64,000 nucleotides of DNA from Flavobacterium sp. I-STPP5a (GTDB lineage: Bacteria > Bacteroidota > Bacteroidia > Flavobacteriales > Flavobacteriaceae): assembly GCF_009764685.1 (NCBI RefSeq), contig NZ_VHLM01000077.1:62001-126000 (forward strand). The letters are read 5' to 3'. Shown piece after piece: positions 25,756 to 34,661 of the stretch (positions within the stretch are counted from its first letter, which is position 1; every line of letters begins with the position of its first letter). The notes under the pieces were generated by a model. That model did no database searches, had not been told where the DNA came from, and saw only the letters and a program-made list of their open reading frames with translations. A program made the translations under genes and the position numbers.

Positions 25756-26892
25756 ATGAGCGGAATCTACATACACATACCCTTTTGCAAGCAGGCATGT
25801 CATTACTGTGATTTTCATTTTTCGACTTCTATGAAGAAGAAAGAGGAGATGGTTTTGGCTATTGCCAAAGAATTGCAAATGCGCAAAAGCGAGTTTGAAA
25901 AGGAGCAAGTTGAAACCATTTATTTTGGCGGAGGAACGCCAAGTGTATTGAATTCTGAAGAAATTAATTTTTTGATTGAGACGGTTTATTGTCATTATAT
26001 AGTAATTGAAAATCCAGAAATTACACTCGAAGCCAATCCAGATGATTTGTCTAGCGAGCGAATACTTGAATTGTCAAAAAGCAAAATAAATCGTTTAAGC
26101 ATTGGGATCCAGTCGTTTTTTGAAGAGGATTTAATTCTTATGAATCGTGCTCATAATTCGGCGGAAGCCAAAAAATGTTTAGCAGAAGCTACTCGCTATT
26201 TTGATAATATTTCTCTTGATTTGATCTATGGAATTCCTGATATGAGCAATGAGAAATGGAAACAAAATATCGAAACAGCGTTGTCTTTTGGTATACCGCA
26301 TATTTCTAGCTATGCCTTAACCGTTGAACCCAAAACGGCATTAAGCAAACTTATTCAAACGGGAAAAATAGCAAAACCCAACGATGAATCTGCGCAAGAA
26401 CATTTTGCTATTTTGGTTGAAATGCTAGAGTCGAATGATTTTATACATTATGAATTGTCGAATTTTGGCAAGGCCAATTATTTTTCAAAGAACAATTCGG
26501 CCTATTGGTTGGGGAAAAAATACATTGGAGTTGGTCCATCAGCGCACAGCTATGATGGTGTTTCAAGGAGTTGGAATGTGTCTAATAATTCCCTTTATTT
26601 AAAATCCATTCACGAAAATAAAATCCCAAACGAAATAGAAATTCTATCGGTTACGGACCGTTATAACGAATATGTTATGACGGGTTTGCGAACTATTTGG
26701 GGCGTTTCATTAAATAGAATTGAAACTGAATTTGGAAGCGAATATCTAGAATATTTGAATAAACAATCTATGAAATTCCTTGATGATGATTTGGTTTTTA
26801 TTGAAAACAACATTTTGAAGCCAACACCTAAAGGAAAGTTTTTGACGGATGGAATTGCAAGTGATTTGTTTTACTTAAATTTGGAAGAGTAA
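25756..26892 (+). CDS. hemW: Radical SAM haem chaperone HemW (HemN-like)
   Basis: 378 residues. Radical SAM cluster C11-x3-C15-x2-C18 in PFCKQACHYCDF, then FGGGTPS and EANPDD, and a HemN C-terminal domain. HemW-type proteins lack the extra N-terminal part of true coproporphyrinogen dehydrogenase and act in haem trafficking or insertion. Expressed after ruvC, 49 bases away; the spacer has an ACTGCGACTG-type repeat. Confidence 0.9.
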   Translation: MSGIYIHIPFCKQACHYCDFHFSTSMKKKEEMVLAIAKELQMRKSEFEKEQVETIYFGGGTPSVLNSEEINFLIETVYCHYIVIENPEITLEANPDDLSSERILELSKSKINRLSIGIQSFFEEDLILMNRAHNSAEAKKCLAEATRYFDNISLDLIYGIPDMSNEKWKQNIETALSFGIPHISSYALTVEPKTALSKLIQTGKIAKPNDESAQEHFAILVEMLESNDFIHYELSNFGKANYFSKNNSAYWLGKKYIGVGPSAHSYDGVSRSWNVSNNSLYLKSIHENKIPNEIEILSVTDRYNEYVMTGLRTIWGVSLNRIETEFGSEYLEYLNKQSMKFLDDDLVFIENNILKPTPKGKFLTDGIASDLFYLNLEE

Positions 26893-26985
26893 TTTAAACA
26901 CAAGGTTCGCAAAGTTTTTCGCAAAGTTCACTAAGCTTTGTGATTTTGGTCATTCTCTTAGCGCCCTTTGCGGTAAAAAAAAACT
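26893..26985. repeat. CGCAAAG-type dispersed repeat after hemW
   Basis: CACAAGGTTCGCAAAG, CGCAAAGTTCACTAAG and CTTAGCGCCCTTTGCGG follow each other within 75 bases, forming imperfect direct and inverted repeats. This type of sequence is familiar as an intergenic repeat in Flavobacteriia. No gene. Confidence 0.5.
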
Positions 26986-27741
26986 ATGAAAGCAAAAATC
27001 AAGAACTTAGAAATTGACCTATCAAAACCCATTGATATTTCGATTCCGTTAACCAATACTGATGAAAACCCAATTGCTTGGTATATTGAAAAACCAACAA
27101 TTGAACCCGTTATTTTTGGGGATTGGATTGGGAAAGTATCGGAAGGGAAGTCCTCAACTAATTTCAATAATATTTTTTTTAATCCGCACGGACACGGAAC
27201 GCATACAGAATGCTTGGGTCATATCACGCGTGATTTTTATAGCATCAATCAATGTTTGAAACAGTTTTTCTTTTTGGCCGAGTTAATTTCAGTTCAACCG
27301 GAATTACATGATGAAGATTTTGTAATTACCAAGAATCAAATTCAAAAAGCTTTGAATGGGAAATTCACTGAAGCAATTGTTATTAGAACATTACCCAATT
27401 TAGCGAGCAAAATGAATTTGAAATATTCAAATACCAATCCGCCTTATTTAGCTGAAGAAGCTGCGCGTTTCATTCGCGAAAGCGGAATCCAGCACTTATT
27501 GATTGATTTACCGAGTGTAGACAAAGAACATGATGATGGGAAATTAGTGGCACACAAAGCCTTTTGGAATGTAACCAATGTTCATAACCTGAATGCTGAT
27601 GCACGACTAGAGTGCACGATTACAGAGATGATTTATGCGCCTGATGAAGTTCTTGACGGTAGCTATGTACTGAATTTACAGATAGCTTCTTTTGAGAATG
27701 ACGCTAGTCCGAGTAAACCTGTTTTATACCTTATTCAATAG
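26986..27741 (+). CDS. Cyclase-family (kynurenine formamidase-like) hydrolase
   Basis: 251 residues. Metal-binding motif NPHGHGTHTECLGH (about 66-79) matches the HxGTHxDxPxH signature of the cyclase/arylformamidase superfamily with E in place of D. Further support is LLIDLPSVDKEHDDG near the C-terminus. Likely a Zn/Mn-dependent amide or lactone hydrolase. Substrate uncertain; kynurenine pathway genes are not nearby. It precedes a YjbR gene by 2 bases. Confidence 0.82.
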   Translation: MKAKIKNLEIDLSKPIDISIPLTNTDENPIAWYIEKPTIEPVIFGDWIGKVSEGKSSTNFNNIFFNPHGHGTHTECLGHITRDFYSINQCLKQFFFLAELISVQPELHDEDFVITKNQIQKALNGKFTEAIVIRTLPNLASKMNLKYSNTNPPYLAEEAARFIRESGIQHLLIDLPSVDKEHDDGKLVAHKAFWNVTNVHNLNADARLECTITEMIYAPDEVLDGSYVLNLQIASFENDASPSKPVLYLIQ

Positions 27742-27743
27742 CT

Positions 27744-28109
27744 ATGAATTTAGAAACCTACTACGAATATTGCCTTTCAAAAAAAGGTGTGACAGAACAT
27801 TTCCCTTTTGATCAAGATACTTTGGTTTTTAAAGTAGGTGGTAAAATGTTTGCGTTATCATCTTTAAGCCAATGGGAAAAAGGCAATCCAGCTGTTAACT
27901 TAAAGTGTAACCCAGAGCGTGCTCTTGAATTACGCGCGGAGTATGATGACATTCAACCTGGTTTTCACATGAGTAAAATTCATTGGAACACAGTAGCTGT
28001 AAATGGATCAGTTTCAGATCATGTGTTAAAGGAGTTGATTGAACATTCTTACGAATTAATTTGTAATAGTTTGCCAAAAAAAATTCAAGTCGAATTAAAA
28101 TTATTATAA
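27744..28109 (+). CDS. MmcQ/YjbR-family protein
   Basis: 121 residues, typical length. The fold signature is ITEHFPFDQDTLVFKVGGKMFAL-like (VTEHFPFD..TLVFKVGGKMFALSS), CNPERALELRAEY and the WNTVAVNGSVSD stretch. A small alpha/beta protein with a cyclic-di-nucleotide-binding-like or DNA-binding-like fold, function not established. It is co-transcribed with the preceding cyclase-family gene. Confidence 0.85.
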   Translation: MNLETYYEYCLSKKGVTEHFPFDQDTLVFKVGGKMFALSSLSQWEKGNPAVNLKCNPERALELRAEYDDIQPGFHMSKIHWNTVAVNGSVSDHVLKELIEHSYELICNSLPKKIQVELKLL

Positions 28110-28226
28110 CCAGTTATCGATACTTAATGGATTTTGGTCTATATCAAATCCAGTTATATCGATAGCGTTTAATTGCTTGATATATGTTTAGTACTTTTAG
28201 TTTTTTTAAAATAACACCGAAAAACC

Positions 28227-28640
28227 ATGACAAAGGCACTAAATATTTTGCTTATAGAAGACGATGAAATTGAAGTAATGAAGTTTAATAGGGTTTTGAG
28301 CAACTTAAAAACGACCCACAAAATTGTTGAGGCAAATAATGGTGAGGAAGCCATTTCAATACTAAAGGAAAGAGAAATTATTCCTGATATAATTGTTTTA
28401 GATTTAAATATGCCTAAAATTAATGGAATAGAGTTTTTAGGAATATTAAAATCTGATGAGTATTTAAAATACATTCCTGCAATTGTATTAACAACATCTA
28501 GTAATAGGTCAGATTTGTTAGAATGTTACAGAATAGGAATAGCGGGTTACTTGTTAAAGCCCTTAAAATACGATGAGTATGTGGATAGGGTTACAAAACT
28601 TGTTGAATATTGGAGTACAAATGAATTAATCACAAATTAA
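28227..28640 (+). CDS. Single-domain response regulator (receiver only)
   Basis: 137 residues, a stand-alone CheY-like receiver: acidic pocket E11-D12-D13, phosphoacceptor D59 in IIVLDLNMP, Thr in VLTTSS, Lys in YLLKPL. No output domain. First gene of a seven-gene operon (28227-35369) of NO-sensor and phosphorelay genes; 4 bases before the H-NOX gene. Probably the intermediate receiver that takes phosphate from the kinases and hands it to the Hpt protein, or a phosphate sink. Confidence 0.92.
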   Translation: MTKALNILLIEDDEIEVMKFNRVLSNLKTTHKIVEANNGEEAISILKEREIIPDIIVLDLNMPKINGIEFLGILKSDEYLKYIPAIVLTTSSNRSDLLECYRIGIAGYLLKPLKYDEYVDRVTKLVEYWSTNELITN

Positions 28641-28644
28641 GATT

Positions 28645-29187
28645 ATGTACGGAATTGTAAATAAATCAATAGAAGACTTAGTAGTTGCTAATTTTGGTAG
28701 AGAAAAATGGGAAATTGTTCATGAAAAAAGCGGCATTGATGTTGATTTTTTTCTAAGCAGTGAAGTCTATGATGATGCTATCACCTATCAAATTGCTACC
28801 ACGCTATCAGAAGAAATGAACATGACTTTAAGTCAAGTATTAATTGCTTTTGGAGAATGGTGGGTTGTGCGCACTACATCTGAGAAGTATCCAGGATTAA
28901 TGGAGTCTGGCGGAAAAAGTTTGAGTGATTTTTTAATCAATTTACCTAATTTTCACAATAGGGTTATGCTTGTATATCCTAAACTCACACCTCCTGAGTT
29001 TAAAGTAAGCGATGTTACAAACGATGGGCTTTATTTGCATTATCACTCTAAGAGGGTTGGTCTTCAAGATTTTGTTAAAGGAATCATTCAAGGATTAAGT
29101 ATTGTATACAAGACACCAGTCACCATAACTCTTTTACAGTCAAGAAACGAAGGCAGTACGCACGAGATATTCAAAATTAATTGGTAA
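28645..29187 (+). CDS. H-NOX haem nitric oxide-binding protein
   Basis: 180 residues, the length of stand-alone bacterial H-NOX sensors. The haem ligand is H104 (LPNFHNRV), and the haem-propionate motif YxSxR is Y133-H-S135-K-R137. The N-terminus MYGIVNKSIEDLV is typical. The helix after the YxSxR motif (VGLQDFVKG) has no Tyr, so the distal-pocket Tyr that stabilises O2 in some H-NOX proteins is probably absent, which favours selective NO binding (inference). Sandwiched between a receiver and a kinase carrying an HNOBA-like domain; it should regulate that kinase. Confidence 0.95.
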   Translation: MYGIVNKSIEDLVVANFGREKWEIVHEKSGIDVDFFLSSEVYDDAITYQIATTLSEEMNMTLSQVLIAFGEWWVVRTTSEKYPGLMESGGKSLSDFLINLPNFHNRVMLVYPKLTPPEFKVSDVTNDGLYLHYHSKRVGLQDFVKGIIQGLSIVYKTPVTITLLQSRNEGSTHEIFKINW

Positions 29188-29191
29188 GATA

Positions 29192-32176
29192 ATGAAGGAT
29201 CTAGCACTTTGTTTTGATCAAAACAGTTTGAATAGATTGTTGCCATTTTACATTTTGGTGTCTCCAGATCTTGAAATTATAAGTTTTGGTACAAGCCTAG
29301 GCAAAGTATGTCAAGACTTAACCAATAATGCTTTATTTACAAGCGTATTTAAAATTGTAAGACCACAACTAGATTTAATTTCCTTCCCGAAAATTGTTGC
29401 ACATTGTAATAATCATATTGTAATTCAAAATAATTTATCAGGTCTCACACTTCGTGGGCAGTTTGAATTAGTGGGTGAAAATGTATTGTTTGTGGGCTCG
29501 CCTTGGTTTACATCTATGGTAGAACTGATGAACAAAGGTTTGACGTTTGAAGATTTTGCTCCAAATGATCCTTCAATTGATTTGTTGCACGTTCTTAATA
29601 ATGCTGACAACACTTCTAAGGAATTAAAGGAATTGTTGATAACAATCAATATTCAGAAGAACAAGCTAAAACTAGCTAACAAGGAGATTCAAGATATTGC
29701 ACTCTTTCCCACTCAAAATCCAGATCCTTTAATTCGTATTGATACTCAAGGCAATCTTTTGAAACGTAATCCAGCAGCAGAACAATTAACAACTTTTCTT
29801 TACAACGGTAGTAATTATCCAACAGAAGATTTTTTTAAACATATTGTAACGAAAATTGATTTTGACAAAGAAAGATGGATATTTGAAGCCCAAACGAATA
29901 ATAATGATTATTCCTTTGTTTGCAAGACTCTAAAAGAACAAGGTTATGTAAATATTTATGGTCGTGATGTAACAGAACAGAAGAAACGTGAAGCAGAGAT
30001 AAATAGATTGTCTCTTGTAGCAAGTACCAATGTTAATGCGGTAATTTTTACAGCACTTGATGGAACTATCAATTGGGCCAATGAAGGTTTTGTCAAACTT
30101 ACGGGATACACCTTGAAAGAGGCAATAGGGCGCACCACTGAGGATTTATTTAAGGGGGCCTTAGTAGATCAATCCATGTTTTACGCAATAAAAACTGCAA
30201 AGGCAAGAGGAGAACATTTTAATCAGGAATTAATACATTATAAAAAGGATAGTACATGGTTTTGGGCAAAGGCTGAGGGACAACCTTTATTTGATACTGA
30301 AGGAAATGTAAAAGAATATTTTGCGTTAATAGAGGATATAACAGCTAAAAAGAGCGACGAAGAAGAGCTAAAAAGGTTGTCACTAGTGGCAAGTTTAAAC
30401 GATAATGGTATTGTATTTACAAGGCCTAATGGTAAAATATTTTGGTGTAATGATGCTTATACTACCTATACAGGTTATTCTAAAGATGAAATTATAGGTA
30501 AAACTCCTGTACAAATAGGTAAAACCTCGGATATTGATGATGAGCAGTTGAATATTATGGTAAGTTCTTTTTATAATGGATTCCCATTTGATGTGGAACT
30601 GAAGCATGGTAGAAAAGACGGTAGTTCTTTTTGGGTTAAGGCCAAAGGGCAACCTATAGTTGATGAAAAAGGTGTGGTTACTCAATTTTTTGCCATGATT
30701 GAGGATATTTCTCTTAAAAAAAGGTACGATGAAAGTTTACAAATTGAAAAAGAGAAGTATCGAAGAGTAATTGCAAATATGAATCTTGGATTGCTTGAAG
30801 TTGATCTTGATAATAAGATAACCATGGCCAATCACAGTTTTACAACTATGAGTGGCTATACTCAGCAAGAGCTCTTAGGGAATCATCCTATAGAAATTTT
30901 TGTTGGCGAAAGTGGTAAGGATATATTGAAGACCAAAGATAGATTAAGAGCTGATGGATTAACAGATTCTTATGAGTTGCAGGTATTTGATAAAAATAAA
31001 AACGAAAAAATATGGCTTATTAGTGGTGCTCCAAATTATGATGTGCAAGGTAATTTAATAGGTTCAATAGGGATTCACCTAGACATTACGGTGCAAAAAA
31101 ATCAAGAGCAGCAATTATATTTATTGTCTTTGATTGCAGAGAAAAATTTAAATTCAGTTGTTATTGCAGATCAAATGGGTCGGATAGAATGGGCTAATAC
31201 AAGCTTTTTAAGAATGTCTGGGTATTCTAAGGAAGAAATTATAGGTCAAAGGCCAGGAACTTTGCTACAAGGTCCAGAATCGAACCCTGAGGTGGTTCTT
31301 TATTTGAAAAATCAAATAAAAAAAGGACTTCCTTTTAATTGCGAAATTATTAATTATTCTAAAAACAAGGAAAAATATTGGGTGCGCATTCAAGGGCAGG
31401 CACTTTATGACAAAGCCGGGAAAATAATAAAATATTTCGCCATTGAAGAGGATATTACAGCGCAAAAACAATTAGAATCCCAAAAAGAGAATTTGTTATC
31501 TGATTTAGCAAAAACTAACAAAGAACTGGAGGATTATGCGCAAATAGTATCACATGATTTAAAATCGCCTCTACGAAGTATTAATTCGTTGATTACATGG
31601 ATTAAAGAAGAAAATGTAGGTAAATTTGACGCAACAACTCAAAAATATTTTTCATTGATTGAGCATAAAGTGGAGAAAATGGATCATCTTATTGAAGGTA
31701 TTTTAACATATTCTAAAATTGATAAGGAGACAGGAAAATCAGAAATTATTGATACTCATGAAATTGTACAGAGTATTATAGATATTATTCATCTTCCAGA
31801 TCATATTAGCGTTTCCATCATTGGTTCATTACCTAGTATTAAAGCAGATAGGTTTAGGATACAACAATTGTTTCAAAACTTGATAGGAAATGCAGTAAAT
31901 TATATTGATAAGGAACAAGGTTTGGTTGAGGTAGCTGTAATTGAAGATGCTGGTGCGTATGTTTTTTCCATAAAAGATAATGGGGTGGGAATGCCAAAAG
32001 AAATTCATTCAAAAATATTTGAAACCTTTAAGTCATTTACAACAAGTAAACACTCAACAGGTATAGGCTTGTCAATTGTAAAGAAAATTATAACTTTTTA
32101 TCAAGGGGATATTTGGTTAGAAAGTCAAGAGGGTGTAGGAACCACATTTTTTGTTAAATTAAAAAAAGAATCATGA
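29192..32176 (+). CDS. Soluble sensor histidine kinase: HNOBA-like domain, five PAS, HisKA, HATPase
   Basis: 994 residues, no membrane segment. Residues about 10-135 look like the haem-NO-binding-associated (HNOBA) domain of soluble guanylate cyclases: FYILVSPDLEIISFG, then VFKIVRP, LRGQFELV and LFVGSPWF, then MNKGLTFEDFA. A short coiled coil (about 145-170) leads to five PAS/PAC units (about 175-760; NWANEGFVKLTGY, WANTSFLRMSGY etc.). The kinase follows: SHDLKSPLRS (phospho-His) and an ATPase with LFQNLIGNA, DNGVGMP and TGIGLSIV. It is the natural partner of the H-NOX gene 4 bases upstream. Its stop codon overlaps the next start (ATGA). Confidence 0.9.
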   Translation: MKDLALCFDQNSLNRLLPFYILVSPDLEIISFGTSLGKVCQDLTNNALFTSVFKIVRPQLDLISFPKIVAHCNNHIVIQNNLSGLTLRGQFELVGENVLFVGSPWFTSMVELMNKGLTFEDFAPNDPSIDLLHVLNNADNTSKELKELLITINIQKNKLKLANKEIQDIALFPTQNPDPLIRIDTQGNLLKRNPAAEQLTTFLYNGSNYPTEDFFKHIVTKIDFDKERWIFEAQTNNNDYSFVCKTLKEQGYVNIYGRDVTEQKKREAEINRLSLVASTNVNAVIFTALDGTINWANEGFVKLTGYTLKEAIGRTTEDLFKGALVDQSMFYAIKTAKARGEHFNQELIHYKKDSTWFWAKAEGQPLFDTEGNVKEYFALIEDITAKKSDEEELKRLSLVASLNDNGIVFTRPNGKIFWCNDAYTTYTGYSKDEIIGKTPVQIGKTSDIDDEQLNIMVSSFYNGFPFDVELKHGRKDGSSFWVKAKGQPIVDEKGVVTQFFAMIEDISLKKRYDESLQIEKEKYRRVIANMNLGLLEVDLDNKITMANHSFTTMSGYTQQELLGNHPIEIFVGESGKDILKTKDRLRADGLTDSYELQVFDKNKNEKIWLISGAPNYDVQGNLIGSIGIHLDITVQKNQEQQLYLLSLIAEKNLNSVVIADQMGRIEWANTSFLRMSGYSKEEIIGQRPGTLLQGPESNPEVVLYLKNQIKKGLPFNCEIINYSKNKEKYWVRIQGQALYDKAGKIIKYFAIEEDITAQKQLESQKENLLSDLAKTNKELEDYAQIVSHDLKSPLRSINSLITWIKEENVGKFDATTQKYFSLIEHKVEKMDHLIEGILTYSKIDKETGKSEIIDTHEIVQSIIDIIHLPDHISVSIIGSLPSIKADRFRIQQLFQNLIGNAVNYIDKEQGLVEVAVIEDAGAYVFSIKDNGVGMPKEIHSKIFETFKSFTTSKHSTGIGLSIVKKIITFYQGDIWLESQEGVGTTFFVKLKKES

Positions 32177-33309
32177 AAATTATTCAAGCAAATAAATTAA
32201 CCCGAGGTGGATGGAGCTATATACAAGAAAAATCAAAATTACTAAACCCACTTGTACTTGTTTTTGGAAATCGTTTTTTATTAGCAAATAGTGAGGTTTT
32301 ACAGGATATTCGCAATGAGTTTCCTTATGATGATCTAGTTTTTGGATCTACTTCAGGTGAAATTTCAGGCTCGAGTGTAAATGATGATTCGATTTCGGTG
32401 GTTGCTATAGAGTTTGAAAAGTCTAGTTTTGTTGTTAAACGAGAAAATATTTTAAACTATAATAAAGACGCTAAAAAGCTAGGTGAGTACTTGTATGGGC
32501 AAATGCCAAAAGAAAATCTTAAACATTTATTTGTACTCTCAGAAGGGAGTTTTGTAAATGGCAGTTCTTTAATTTCTGGTCTTGAGACTAATATGGATAA
32601 CGCTGGATTATCCATAACAGGTGGTATGTGTGGCGATGATGCACGTTTTGAAAAAACACTTGCCTCATATAAAGAAGATCCAAAAGAAGGGGAAGTAGTC
32701 TTGATAGGATTTTATGGATCAACATTAGAAGTTTCCTATGCCAGTTACGGCGGATGGATTCCTTTTGGACCAGAGCGTGTAATTACAAAGTCAGTAGCAA
32801 ATGTCTTGTATGAAATTGATGACCAACCCGCAGTAGACCTTTATAAAAAATATCTTGGTGATAAATCTAGTGAACTGCCGCAAGCTTCTTTATTATATCC
32901 GTTAAATGTAACACCTGACGGTAAGAAAGAGCCAGTGGTACGAACAATTTTAAATATTGATAATGATACGCAGTCTATGATTCTTGCAGGTGATGTGCCC
33001 GTAAATTCAAGAGTTCAACTTATGATGGCATCAGTTGACGGTATAGCACAAGGTGCTAATACTGCCGCAAAGTACGGTATGAAAAATAGAACGACTGCTC
33101 CTGAATTAGCTATATTGGTCAGCTGTATCGGCAGGAAATTGGTAATGAGTCAGCGTGTTGAAGAAGAAATAGAGCATGTTAGAGAGGTTATTGGTCTACA
33201 AGTTCCTATTGCAGGATTCTATTCGTATGGTGAAATGGCTCCATTTAATGGGGAGACCGCCTGCGAATTACACAATCAAACGATGACATTAACCTTAATA
33301 AGCGAATAA
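32173..33309 (+). CDS. FIST-domain sensor (NosP-like)
   Basis: 378 residues made of FIST_N (about 25-215; LVFGNRFLLANSEVLQDI, FGSTSGEISG, GGMCGDDARF) and FIST_C (about 220-365; ending GFYSYGEMAPF). Some FIST proteins (NosP) bind haem and NO and control a histidine kinase encoded next door; others bind small ligands. Here it overlaps the upstream H-NOX kinase by 4 bases and touches a second kinase gene downstream, the NosP-kinase order. Haem binding cannot be proven from the sequence. Confidence 0.85.
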   Translation: MKIIQANKLTRGGWSYIQEKSKLLNPLVLVFGNRFLLANSEVLQDIRNEFPYDDLVFGSTSGEISGSSVNDDSISVVAIEFEKSSFVVKRENILNYNKDAKKLGEYLYGQMPKENLKHLFVLSEGSFVNGSSLISGLETNMDNAGLSITGGMCGDDARFEKTLASYKEDPKEGEVVLIGFYGSTLEVSYASYGGWIPFGPERVITKSVANVLYEIDDQPAVDLYKKYLGDKSSELPQASLLYPLNVTPDGKKEPVVRTILNIDNDTQSMILAGDVPVNSRVQLMMASVDGIAQGANTAAKYGMKNRTTAPELAILVSCIGRKLVMSQRVEEEIEHVREVIGLQVPIAGFYSYGEMAPFNGETACELHNQTMTLTLISE

Positions 33310-34346
33310 TGCATTCATTATTGAAAAGACAAATAGATAAAAAACTTAATGGAGGTCTTAATGACTTGGATATTTTTTTGGATGCAGTGAATGAATCGTA
33401 TCAAAATTATGAGAGTCAAATAGAGATGCTGCAGCGTGCTATGAAAATTAGCTCTGACGAATTATTTGAGGCAAATCAAAAATTAAGGGATGAAGCTAAA
33501 AGCTTAAAAGAATTAAATAAAAATTTGCAGTCTATCCTTAATTCTATGAGTGTAGGGCAGGAATTTATGACTAATACAGCGGTTTTTGATTCTTCTGAAT
33601 ATATTAAGCAACAATCTATTGAAATTGTAAAAATCAATAAACAAAGAGAAGAATTATTGGTTGATCTTGAAAAACAAAACAAAGCGTTGAATGAATATGC
33701 CCATATGGTCTCACACGATTTGAAGGCTCCTTTACGTAGTATTGACGCATTGATTAATTGGTTTATTCAAGATAATGAGCCGCTCATGAGTGCACCTAAT
33801 TTAAAGTCATTAAACAGAATTTTGTTAAATGTAGAGAAAATGGATTCGTTAATTACGGGAATATTGAATTATTCCTCCATTGAAAATCACACGCACGAAG
33901 AACGAGTTATTGATTTAAATTTAGTTGTACGAGATTTTCTAAACACTATTGAAGTGCCAGATAATGCCAATGTTATCATAACGAACGTACTCCCTGTTTT
34001 AAGGGGAAATGATTTTAGATTGAAGCAACTTTTTCAAAATCTAATTCAAAATGCGCTTAAATACAATGATAAAGAACACATTGAAATTGAGATCTCAAGT
34101 ACCGAAAAGGAACAAGAATATTTATTTGAGATAAAAGATAATGGAATGGGTATTCCTCAAGCATACCAGCATAAAATATTTGATATTTTTTCTAAATTAC
34201 AAAATGACGATAACTCCTCAGGAATTGGACTATCTATCGTAAAAAGAATAATTGAGTTTTATAAAGGAAGAATTTGGCTTCAAAGCCAAGAGAAAGTAGG
34301 GACTACTTTTTTCTTCACAATACCAAAGAATCATGGAAACACCTAA
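33309..34346 (+). CDS. Cytosolic histidine kinase next to FIST protein (NahK-like position)
   Basis: 345 residues. The first 130 are a coiled-coil signalling helix region (AMKISSDELFEANQKLRDEAK and onward), with no PAS and no membrane segment. A HisKA with SHDLKAPLRS and an ATPase with LFQNLIQNALKYND, DNGMGIP and SGIGLSIV follow. The kinase domain is a close relative of that in the 994-residue kinase of the same operon, so one probably arose from the other. The first base of its ATG is the last base of the FIST stop codon. It may work as kinase or phosphatase under FIST control. Confidence 0.9.
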   Translation: MHSLLKRQIDKKLNGGLNDLDIFLDAVNESYQNYESQIEMLQRAMKISSDELFEANQKLRDEAKSLKELNKNLQSILNSMSVGQEFMTNTAVFDSSEYIKQQSIEIVKINKQREELLVDLEKQNKALNEYAHMVSHDLKAPLRSIDALINWFIQDNEPLMSAPNLKSLNRILLNVEKMDSLITGILNYSSIENHTHEERVIDLNLVVRDFLNTIEVPDNANVIITNVLPVLRGNDFRLKQLFQNLIQNALKYNDKEHIEIEISSTEKEQEYLFEIKDNGMGIPQAYQHKIFDIFSKLQNDDNSSGIGLSIVKRIIEFYKGRIWLQSQEKVGTTFFFTIPKNHGNT

Positions 34347-34650
34347 TTTAAACTATGTAAATGAATTGTCTGGTGACAATGAGCAATTTAAAGCAAAAAT
34401 TATATCCATCATAAAAAAAGAATTGCCTGTAGAGGTTGGAACTTATGAAAATTACATGCAGGAATCAGATTATTTTAATGCTGCACAATCTGTTCATAAA
34501 CTGAAACATAAAATTTCTATACTAGGTCTCGAAAAAAGTTATTATATTGCTGTTGATTATGAGCATAATTTAAATAATGACTCCGTAGCCCTAAAAAATG
34601 ATTTTGAAATAATTTTAAAGGCTATGCAGGAGTTTGTTATAAAACTCTAA
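34333..34650 (+). CDS. Histidine phosphotransfer (Hpt) protein
   Basis: 105 residues, all-helical. Phospho-histidine H55 lies in SVHKLKHKISILGL, which fits the HxxKxxxxxxG pattern of Hpt domains. The start overlaps the preceding kinase by 14 bases. As the only Hpt in the operon it can shuttle phosphate between the two kinases' receivers and the LytTR regulator 11 bases downstream. Confidence 0.82.
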   Translation: METPNLNYVNELSGDNEQFKAKIISIIKKELPVEVGTYENYMQESDYFNAAQSVHKLKHKISILGLEKSYYIAVDYEHNLNNDSVALKNDFEIILKAMQEFVIKL

Positions 34651-34661
34651 AAAACAGCCGT

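Noticed and set aside
28112..28165. CCAGTTATCGATA / CCAGTTATATCGATA direct repeat before the NO operon as an operator
   Set aside because: Spacing and sequence do not match the LytTR-type pair, and no good promoter is aligned with it. Too little to call.
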